Assembly: GCA_038502055.1 (NCBI GenBank)
Contig: JAXRKN010000043.1
Location: 1,922,001 to 1,986,000, forward strand
Source: Tanytarsus gracilentus
Taxonomy: Eukaryota; Arthropoda; Insecta; Diptera; Chironomidae
Reading direction: 5' to 3'
Length of the DNA stretch: 64,000 nucleotides
The stretch's first letter is position 1; each line of letters starts with the position of its first letter. The notes beneath the pieces were generated by a model. It made no database searches, was not told where the DNA came from, and saw nothing but the letters and a program-made list of their open reading frames with translations. A program made the translations under genes and the position numbers. Positions 53,301-61,700 of this stretch are shown piece by piece.

Positions 53301-53563
53301 TTCATTAAAACTTTCTTCGAATTAAAAAAGTTTAAATTCAAAAGAACATTAAGCAAAATTATGTTCTCAAGAGAGCCTTGAGGGAAAATTATACCGCAAA
53401 TTTTCCACGAAATTTAAATCAACCTCGATGTAAAAAAATTTCCGAGTTCTCATTCCTTGGGGGTTAAACAACATCATTATCGCAATTAATTTTTTCTCTT
53501 TCTTTCTCAGATTATTACGGAGCTGATGTGGATATAAAAACACTCAAAAAACTTGGCTTTTAA
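32543..53563 (+). CDS. Gasp: Gasp isoform B, alternative C-terminus via 5-nt microexon
   Basis: Same first six exons as isoform A (ending 49,868), then microexon 53,165-53,169 and terminal exon 53,511-53,563. The total is 708 nt, 235 aa plus TAA. Exon 6 ends with TG of codon 217, the sixth cysteine of the third CBM14 domain. The microexon TGAGG completes TGT, adds GAG and leaves G, which joins AT of the last exon to make GAT. The new tail starts EDYYGADVDIK and ends KKLGF (18 residues). Isoform A has EDYYGDLDLKNIRK at the same place. Joining exon 6 directly to 53,511 would give TGA at codon 217, so the microexon is required. From memory, beetle CPAP3-C also has two C-terminal variants (5a/5b), which would fit. 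No transcript evidence is available here. Confidence 0.72.
37804..37855. promoter_or_regulatory. Cluster of overlapping AATCAATTA / TTGATT palindromic motifs
   Basis: About 50 bases contain TTAATTAATCAATTAG, TTGATTGTAATCAATTA and TAATTGATCAATT in direct succession. These overlap homeodomain-type TAAT and PBC-type TGATT cores. Being inside the first intron of Gasp, it could be an enhancer fragment, but it may equally be AT-rich chance. No function is shown. Confidence 0.25.
40598..40756. repeat. GGGGAAGCCTT minisatellite
   Basis: Roughly ten imperfect copies of a 14-15-bp unit of the form TTAGGGGAAGCCTT. Variants include GGTGAAGCCTT and GGAGAAGTCTT. The last three copies are identical (TATAGGGGAAGCCT), which suggests recent local amplification. 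It lies inside intron 1 of Gasp. Confidence 0.9.
40871..41245. repeat. 17-bp minisatellite, CCATCATGTTCCATTTT unit
   Basis: About 22 copies of a 17-bp unit, alternating between CATCATG and CATTATG variants. A few units are 18 bp through an extra T. Because 17 is not a multiple of three and the unit has no stop codon in any frame, all three forward frames stay open for more than 100 codons. They encode the same Met/Phe/His/Pro/Ser/Cys/Ile 17-residue cycle. These frames are artefacts of the repeat rather than genes. Confidence 0.95.
41471..41505. repeat. ACGACAG 7-bp tandem repeat
   Basis: Four perfect ACGACAG units and a fifth variant (ACGACGG), preceded by a related ACAGACGG. It lies in the GC-richer right part of the composite element. 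Confidence 0.9.
46496..49336 (+). other. Gasp intron 3 (2.8 kb)
   Basis: A GTGAGT donor and a TTTTTCAG acceptor define this intron, between the first and second chitin-binding domains. No embedded gene was seen. Blocks bounded by GGGGTGG/CCACCCC motifs occur at 46,791-46,800, 47,558-47,656 and 48,529-48,648. Confidence 0.8.
50425..50449 (+). terminator. Poly(A) signals of Gasp isoform A
   Basis: Two AATAAA motifs, at 50,425-50,430 and 50,444-50,449, lie 115-135 bases after the isoform-A stop codon. Use of this site would end the transcript before the microexon and the alternative last exon. The choice between isoforms is therefore probably coupled to poly(A) site choice (inference). Confidence 0.7.
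52101..52199. mobile_element. Tiny element with 10-bp inverted ends (AAGGGGTGGA)
   Basis: AAGGGGTGGA at 52,101-52,110 is matched by its perfect reverse complement TCCACCCCTT at 52,190-52,199. The ends enclose about 80 bases of nearly pure A/T. The same end motifs edge other AT-rich blocks in this window, so it may be one member of a short MITE-like family. It lies in the alternative 3' intron of Gasp. Confidence 0.5.
53165..53169 (+). other. Gasp: 5-nt Gasp microexon (TGAGG)
   Basis: The five bases lie between an acceptor-like CGCTTCCTTAG and a consensus donor GTAAGT. They complete Cys217, add Glu218 and open the Asp219 codon. They are identical to the first five bases of exon 7. I derived the needed sequence (a pyrimidine-first TGAGG or similar of phase 2 to 1) from the flanking exons before locating it, so a chance match is unlikely but possible. 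The polypyrimidine tract is weak. Confidence 0.7.
53511..53563 (+). other. Gasp: Alternative terminal coding exon of Gasp
   Basis: A strong acceptor (TTTTTCTCTTTCTTTCTCAG) precedes codons YYGADVDIKTLKKLGF and a TAA stop. The peptide lines up with the exon-7 sequence YYGDLDLKNIRK, as expected of a duplicated, mutually exclusive last exon. It needs a donor leaving one base, which only the microexon provides among the splice sites I can see. Confidence 0.75.
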
Positions 53564-53679
53564 GCGGAAATCGTAAAAAGTTTTTCAACCAAAATTTTTC
53601 TCTTTAAATATTTTGTAAATATTTAATTTTTTAACTAACTTAAAAATGCTCAAAATCCTCCTTTAAAAAGAAATGAAAA

Positions 53680-53685
53680 AATAAA
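53680..53685 (+). terminator. Poly(A) signal for Gasp isoform B
   Basis: AATAAA at 53,680-53,685 lies about 117 bases after the isoform-B stop codon. Other A-rich near-matches follow. It is the nearest canonical signal. Confidence 0.5.
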
Positions 53686-53762
53686 AATGATAAAAAAGGA
53701 AATGTGTTTTAAATCTCCATTTCCCGTTTCCGCAAAATTAAGTTAAATTATCCTTTTTACAG

Positions 53763-53841
53763 CCATTGTGCTGGCTGCTGTTTATATGGCCTACAAGGAA
53801 TTTATAAATGTACATTATAGCTCGGTCGAGCCGCAATGAAA
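53763..53841 (+). other. Possible extra exon after a strong splice acceptor
   Basis: TTATCCTTTTTACAG ends at 53,762 and is a good acceptor. One frame then reads a hydrophobic stretch (IVLAAVYMAYKEF...) to a TGA at 53,839-53,841, and would need a one-base donor. Another frame, joined to Gasp exon 6, gives a cysteine-rich 18-residue tail and a TAG near 53,820. Neither is recognised. It could be a further Gasp ending, an exon of an unseen gene, or simply 3' UTR. Confidence 0.2.
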
Positions 53842-56800
53842 TTTTTTTATTTTCTCCTTGTTTCTTTCGCACTTGAATTCTATGCTAAAATGTGTCCGGA
53901 GGACTAACAAGAATTTACACTGTAAAAAATGATGTTCGAAAAAGTTTCTTACATGATTTCGTTGGAACAAAGTGAAAAATGAAACAAAATTTATTTTTTA
54001 CAAAATTTGACACTCGAAAATGGAATTGCAAAATTTCTCTCAGTGTCCACTCTCATCCTGCTGATATACCACACACACCATCGCTGTCACTGCTGCTTTT
54101 TAGTTGGGCCATAAAAAACGTTAGTCATAAAACATTTAAAAGGAAAATTTTTCACCACCGAAAAATATCTAATTGGAAACTTTTTTTCTCTTCCATGACG
54201 ACATTTTCTTGGTTCTCTCTAACTTTCGACCAGACCACCGCCATTCATGACTAAATAATAATAATCGTGCTGGCTGCTGTTAAGTGTTCCATTTTCTCTT
54301 CCCTTCCGAGTTTAATTGAATGAAATTGAAATAAATTTATTGTACATTGTTTAATGACCTCTTATTATTGGCTCTCTTTATTAAATTTTTCTTTCCTTCC
54401 ATTGAATTAACTTTTTCGCGCAATTTCCATGGAGTGTTTGAAAGGGACTGAAAAGGGGACTCGCTTTTTTATTTAAGGGTGAGCTTTGCATTGTTTGAGT
54501 TTCAGAAATTGTACGAGTGAGTTGGAGTGAGCGGAAAAAATATCGACTTTCTTCCCGTCATCATTACAAAAGAGTTAATTCCACTCTCATCTCTGGCTAC
54601 GCTCTTTTGTTAACTGCCGTTTTGTTGTAATAATGACTTTTTTGTGTGTGTGCCTTGCAGGCAAGGGTTGTGAAGTTTCTGGATTATTTTATTTAAATCA
54701 AAATAAATTTATAATAAAATTTTCATTCCTTGGCAAACCTTTTAGGAATTTCATTACCTCTCAATGATCTACAATGCCCTTCTCAAAAAAAGGGGAAAAT
54801 AAATTACAGCTTCACCACACACGTTCATATAAAGCGAAATAAATTGTGAGAGAAATTTAAAATCGAGTTAAGGTTAAAAATTTATGCTGCGGCGGTTAAT
54901 TGCAGATTAGATGAAATGAAAAGGGATGAAAGGGTTTAGCTTATTCACAACGAGGTGAATAAAAATCATTGTGAGAAAAATTTAATTAATAATTGAAATA
55001 TAAATTTTCATTACAAAAGAAGGAAAAATTGTTTATTCATGCAATTATAGTTTTTTTTGTTTAAATTAAGAAGGGAAAATGAAATTTTTGGGAAAATGAA
55101 AATTTTATACAATTTTAAAATTCTATTTTATTATTTTTGTAATTCTTAAATATAAAATTTTTTAAAATAAAATCTAATTTTAGATCTTTTAAAAATATTC
55201 ATTTCTTCTTCTTTTACATTACTTTTTTAAAAATCACGACCGTCACATTTCCTCGAAAAACCTTAATTCCTTTTCCCTTCTCTCTTTCTCAAAACGAAGC
55301 ACGTGTTGAACCGCTGTCAAGTTTCATTAAAAAATTTTATTCGAGCATAAATTAAGCGTCCAATGAAGCAAAAGCTTTTTTGCCATAAAAAAAAGTTCCG
55401 TGGAGCTTTTTATGAACTCTTAAAATGTTGCTCCTTAAATGCCATCAACCCACATAACAACATGGAAAATTATACACAAAATAATGAAAATTGTGATTGT
55501 TGGCATGAGAGAGAGAAAGAAAAAGGTTGAGAAGGGCTTGAAAAAAAATCATTGAGGGAATTAAAAAGTATTTCAGGAATTTCTCTTAAGTTAAAAAAAT
55601 TTCCTGGATTTCTTTTTTAAACTTTTCAAACTCATTCAGAAAACCTTTAAATTCCATTAAAACCCCATAAAAATTTCTAATCGTTTGCTGAATTGATTAA
55701 TGAATGCTTCGTGTCCATTTTGATAAAATTTCAATGACCATTTTACTCCCTCGTAACCTTTAAATAACCTCATTTTACATTTTACGATATTTTTATTCAA
55801 AGGGCAAATCGAATCCTGGAGAGCCATTAGTCAATTTGCGTTATGATCAGGTTTCCATTACTTGAGTATGCAAAATAAAAGCTCAATCATAATTTTTTTA
55901 CCTCTCGATGACAAAGAATTTTTGTGTAAAATGAAACATTTTATTGCTTTCCTATTTTTTCCTGTCCCTAGCTCGCAATCATGTTCATTGTGGTGTCGCA
56001 CACGAAGGAGAAAAACTTTCGACATACACATGAATAAAAGCTTTGTAATAAAAAACGATGAAATTGGGTATTATGAATTTGAAAATATATGTGTGAGGGG
56101 AAAATGTGTGCATAAAGCTGCTTTTTTATCTTTTCATGCATGAATAAAGGGATGGGAAATGTTTCTTTGTGAATGTAACTCACATGAGAGGGAAATAAGG
56201 CTGAGACATGGATACGGATAGCTAGGAATTGTTATTGGTGAGTTATGATGAAATGAGAAAAGGAAATAAATTAGGTAAAAAAATTTCAGTAAATTCAATT
56301 TTATTTTATTTTTTACGTTCTTAGTTTTTATGAAAAATTCTTCCTCAGTAAAATTCCCTCAAAAAGACTTTCAACACTTCAAAATTGAATCTGAATAATT
56401 TTCTTCGTTGATAAATTTCTTCTTCTAATTTTGGCTTTCACAAATTAAATCACTTTCAGATTAAATTTCCGAACCCTTTTAAGATTTCAAGATCAATCTC
56501 GTCATTCGTTATGCTCGATTGTAAAGCGAGTGTCATTTTACACTATTTAAGTTATTAAACCTTAAAATGTTCTCAAATTTCATCTCCATGAGAATCTTGT
56601 AATCCTTCCATCGATAAAGCAATCTCCGCCCTCTCGCCTTCAAACTGAGTGAGGAAATTTTCACACGAAGAGATAAATTTTCTCTCACCACGAGGCTTAA
56701 AAAAGTGAAAAACTTGTCTTTCGATGTCGACATTGTTATAAAGAGCGAGATGAGGGTTGAGAGAAGAAGAAGTTTTGTGTTCAGAACAAATGACAAAGTA

Positions 56801-58700
56801 TCAGTAAAAGTGATATAATTAAAAATTCATAATAGCCGAGAATTTTTATTAATTACTGCTGGAGTGTTTTGTGACAAAAAAATGAGGTGAAATGTGGGTG
56901 ATTAAAGCGCAGTTTTAATATTTTTAATTTACTAATTTTAAAAAAAATTTTACTAAAAATTTAATTTGGAACAAAATGGAAAATGAAACAAATTAATAAA
57001 TCTGAATCACTTTTTTCTTCTTTTCTTCATAAACCCTAAAATATGTTCCTCATCTCAACTCTTTAAACCATAATTAATTTTTCCTCTTCTTTCTTTACAT
57101 TTTTCAGCCATAAACTTTGTCCTTTATACTATCGTGAGAAAAGAGGCTTTAAACAATACATAAGAGATGAGAAAAGTTTTCATCTTCATCTTTTTTAATA
57201 TTACATGACTAAAGACATCTCTACACTGTCTTTTTTCTTATTGCCATCCGCTTAACCGCCATCGCACCGTCATTTTGCTCTTTTTAGTGAGTGAACAATG
57301 AATTTTTGAGTGAGAGTGGAAAAAGAAGGGACAAAGTGGTTTTTACAGGAAGTTTTATGGAGTGGGGGAGATAAGTGAATAACAATTAGGTGATTTTGAA
57401 CATTTTCGAGGATCTAAAAGAATGCTGAAAGAAAATTTTTTGTGGAACAAAATGAAAAATGAAATGAAATGAAATTGTGAATTTAAATAAATTTTGACGT
57501 GAATTTTTTATTCATGCTTTAAAAATCAGAAAGCTTTTATTAAGTTTTCATGTTTTAATCTAAAGCTTTCGCGGTAAAAGCTTTTTGAAAATTAAAAACT
57601 TTTTTTGTGCTTCAAAATTAAAAAAGCTCACATTAAATTTTCCACTTAACTTTTCCTCCTCTGATCCTCTAAGCAATTAATTAGTTCCATAGTTTGCTAA
57701 CAAATCTTTTTCCTATGAAGAACAAATTCATTTTCATCCAACTAGAGAGCAAAAACGTTTGAGTTTAATTTATGAGAAATTAATCAGATAATGGCGCTTA
57801 AGACTTTTTTCTTTATCATCATACCGAACCTCATTTTCAGTCTTTTGTCTTTGATGATTTCAGCGATTTTTCACCATCAAAGACAATTTTCTTGCTTTCG
57901 ATTTTATTGATTTTTGCTTCTCACAGCTAAATTTTAATTGTTTGAAGACTCTTTACTCTTCTTTATTGAAAAAGTTCCTTCATGCTGCTCGGAAATTTTT
58001 TAATTACTCAAAGGAGAATGGCGGAAAAAGGCCATAAGATGAATTGAAAGGAATTTACATAATGTGGATCCATTTTGATGGAGATGATGAGATTTGCGGT
58101 GAGAAATTATTTCAAACAAAAAAATTGAATTTGTGAATTTAGTCGAAAGAAAAATGATAATTCAATATTTCCTTAAAAAATTTTTGTGCTAAAAATGTTT
58201 AAAGAATTCTGACCTTAAAAAATCATCAATGATTTATTTTTAAACTTTCTTTTAAATTCCGCTCCAACTGATCTCATTAGTGAGAAAACCTTCACAACCA
58301 ATTTTTCTCAACCCCACTCACAAATTTTTTCTTCTCCATTTTCACCAACTCAAAAATTTTTCAAGCATAAAAAAATGAAATTAGGTTGAGAATCAATTGT
58401 TGCTTGCCTTTAGAAAAAAAAGTTTAAGACGTTATGAGGGTTGCATAAAATGATTTGCAAGAAACAGCAGAAAAAAACAAGATGATAAAGCAAATTTTTA
58501 TCCAACCCTCATACAAATCGTTAAATAAGTAAAGAGAGCTTGTTGTGCAGGCTCATCCATTCAAAATTCAAACCAGGAGGGGATTGTGAGAGTTAAGCTT
58601 TTGAGTGAAAGTGAAAATCAGAGGAAAAAAATCAACAATTGACAGACGGAGCATGAATCTGGGCAAAAAAGCAACAGAAATTCTTCAATTTTAAATCAAA
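53842..58700. other. Gene-free AT-rich region downstream of Gasp
   Basis: No supported exon. A 15-base copy of GTGCTGGCTGCTGTT at 54,267-54,281 repeats the sequence at 53,768-53,782. An acceptor-like tract ending at about 54,660 (GTGTGTGTGCCTTGCAG) leads into no convincing coding frame. A 29-base sequence at 56,893-56,921 recurs upstream of Gasp, as described under findings. Confidence 0.55.
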
Positions 58701-58705
58701 ACAAA

Positions 58706-58763
58706 ATGTTCAAAGCATTTTTTATCTCTTTACATTTTTGTTTATTAGCAACGGCTCAAATAA
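58706..58763 (+). CDS. Candidate first exon of a secreted-protein gene (partial)
   Basis: An ATG in good insect context (ACAAAATG) opens MFKAFFISLHFCLLATAQI, a plausible signal peptide with a short basic start, a hydrophobic core and an A-T-A-Q cleavage region. A GTAAAA donor follows in phase 1. The layout (signal peptide alone in exon 1, phase-1 donor just after the AQ) copies Gasp exon 1, so another obstructor-like gene continuing beyond the window is conceivable. No TATA box is visible upstream and I found no second exon before 64,000. Chance is a real alternative. Confidence 0.3.
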
Positions 58764-61700
58764 GTAAAAATTTCCATAAAATTCGTCTCAACAACAAACA
58801 TCTGATTTTCTTCTCATCTCTTTAATGATTTTTTCATGTTAAAAAAATACAAATTCAAAGTATTAATTTTTTACTCTCTCTCGATTATCATCAAGGCGTA
58901 AAAGTTGAAGTGAAACATGAAAGAAACATTTACACGTTAACGCAATAAAAAGCAATTTCTGAACTTTTTTACTTTTGCTATGGAAGTCAACTCCATCATC
59001 GCACGAAATAAAATCATATTTAAGATTTCAAGGGTTTAAAATTTATGAAATAATAATTGAAAAGTGCATAATAAAGCTTACGTTTAAGTTTACGTAAAAG
59101 CTTAAGTTTTAAGTTAACGTTTTATTTTTAAATATTTTTAACTAAAATGTGTTTCCACCCCCTTTCAGCTCCCTCAGTAGTAACGAAAAAATTTTCATAC
59201 ACCACGCTTTAAAATCATTTTATATTAAATTCATTCCCTTTTATAGCGAAATCGATTTCTTTAACTTTTTTCCACGCTTTTCTCTTTCGATATGCAAAAT
59301 ATGCTAAAAAGACTCGCTTGAAGATTGAGTAGATTATATTTGATCACAACCGAAACCATATTGATAAAACATCCCTTTTTCTTCCATCCTTCGCAACTTA
59401 ACTTCAGCGATGTGACGGAGGGTAGGAAGCGAATGACGATGTTTTGTGGGTATTTTAAATTTCAGAATATGCTTTACTGCGTGACAGTTGTTCAATCAAC
59501 CCAAATTAAAAAATTATTATAATGAGGTTTCCATCGAGTTTTTTTGGGGTTTTTAAAGGTTGATAAAGAAAATAAAGCGTGTTCGGTGAAAGAAAAAAGG
59601 ACGGGAGGGATTTGAAAATTTTGACCATATTTATCATTTTTAAAAAATAATAAATGAAATTTTTCATAATTTTCAAAAGTAAAAAATTAAATTAATTTCA
59701 TTAAAGTGACAAAATTTCTAAACTCACCCACTGTCGATTCTACCCTCCGTCCATGCCATTCTTCTCTCTCCCTCGTTTCAATTCTGATATCGGTAAAATT
59801 ATTTTAAATATTGATGGATTCTTTCACTTTCTTTTCTCTCCCCGTCTATGTCTGTTTTTAAAAAAGCAAACCCCGTAGCTAATGGCTGCTAATCAACATA
59901 TTTTTTTTATGTTGAAAATTTCAAGTGTTGTTTTCTTCCTTAAGAAGCTTGAATATTAATGATTGGGATTTATGTTGAAACATTTTTGAATGTTTCATTT
60001 TAAAGAGTGAATAATTTTAAGATTTCTAAAAATCAGAATTTTTTTAATTTTTTTTAAATTCTTTTCCTGTGTAATTTTTAGTTTTATGTGTAATATCCAA
60101 AATTTTATCAAATTTGAAGATTTTTCTTCCATTCACTTTTTTAAGTCTCAATTCTGTCAACTTGCTAACTCTGTCTTTATCGATAACCAATCTTAATCTT
60201 AATCTTAACTGTTTTATGTGGGGTCAGTTTAAAGATCATGTCAATGCATTTACATTCATCACAGGAGGTTTCAACTTTCAACTTACTGGTTGTAAAACTC
60301 CATAAAGCCATAAAGTTCCTTTCACTCATCGATGACACAATCATTGACTACAAAAGTCTTTTCAACAAGAAGAAAAGCGTTTAGTTAGTGATTTTTATGA
60401 CACAAATAAGAGACAAAAGAAGAAGAATATCCAAGAGATTTATGGAGTGAATAAAGTGAAGTGAATTAAGAGCATTCGAATATTTTTTTTGTGCTGTGTC
60501 AGAAAATGAAGAGAACGAAGCCAAAAAAAGCACTCGGTATGAGTAGTTCATAGCAAATTTGTCCATATGTTTATCTTCACTCTTCATCCTTCGTCCCTCC
60601 ATATCCAATCCCTCATTCAATAAGCTTTCAACAAAGAGCTAAGAACACACTGAGATAAGTGCTGCTGCAAGACAAAAGAGAGCAAGAAGAAATCGATTGA
60701 TTGCTCGAAAAAGATACAATGACTTAAAGTTAAACTAAACCCGAGCGGGAAAACATTTTTGAAAAATACGCAAAAAATGAATTTGAAAAAATTTTAAGAG
60801 CTTTTAAAAGCTTATTAGAAAGCTTAAAAAAATAATTTTTTACAATTTTTAAAATCTTAATTAAATTTGCTCTTTTTAATTTTGAAATTTTTTATTCTTT
60901 ACAAAGCTTTCCATCTCATCGAAAGCTTTCAAAAAAATCGTTGCATCTCGGGACTCGGTTAAGCATTAAATGAGTCTAATGTATTTTTCTCCCTCCACTC
61001 TCGTGACACGTTCATCACGATAGTAAGCACACAGCATTGAGCTTACAACGATAGAGAGAGAAAAAAAAACTTTTCTGATGACTATTAAAGTGGAAAAACA
61101 ACTATCTAATGACAAAGATAAAGTTCTAATCATCGTAATTTTCTCTCTCGCTTAGAATGAAAAGAATTGTATCAGCACTTTTCGCTTTTTGCCATTGATT
61201 GGTCCTTGTTGTAAGTTGTTACTGTGGTCGAATGCCATTATTCAGCCACCAAGAGAGCAAAGATGTGATATGAAGTTCATTATGTGAAGTTATAGGTGGG
61301 GTAATAAGGTTTAGAGAGTCGCATAGGGGTTTGAGAAAGTAATAAAAAGTACTTAGACGACATTCATTAATTAATTTTCGCAAGTGACGGTGTGAGAACA
61401 CATTTTTAGCAATGAACCTCTAGAAATTGAGAATTTTATATTAAAGACTTGAAATTTATATTTTGAATCATTTTCCCACTTTATAAAAACGACATTTTCA
61501 ATTTTCTCAACCTCGATTGTAAGTTGTGACTCTCTTACATTCCTGCACAAACCATTCCAAAGCATGAGAGAAGAAATATTACCTGTAGATTTTTATCATC
61601 CTCTTACTTCTTTCCCTTTTTCTCTTATTTCACATTTTTTTGTGAACCCCCAGATTTCATAATGTAATAATTCCAAAGGCATAAATCAAATCATGGTGGT

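Noticed and set aside
54645..54760. Acceptor-like GTGTGTGTGCCTTGCAG followed by a short open frame
   Set aside because: In the Gasp exon-6 phase it does not restore the cysteine and stops after four codons. The longer frame has no recognisable sequence.
60114..60305. 63-codon frame starting with a hydrophobic stretch
   Set aside because: The stretch includes an (AATCTT)n simple repeat giving Asn-Leu-Asn-Leu, and there is no cleavage site or downstream exon.
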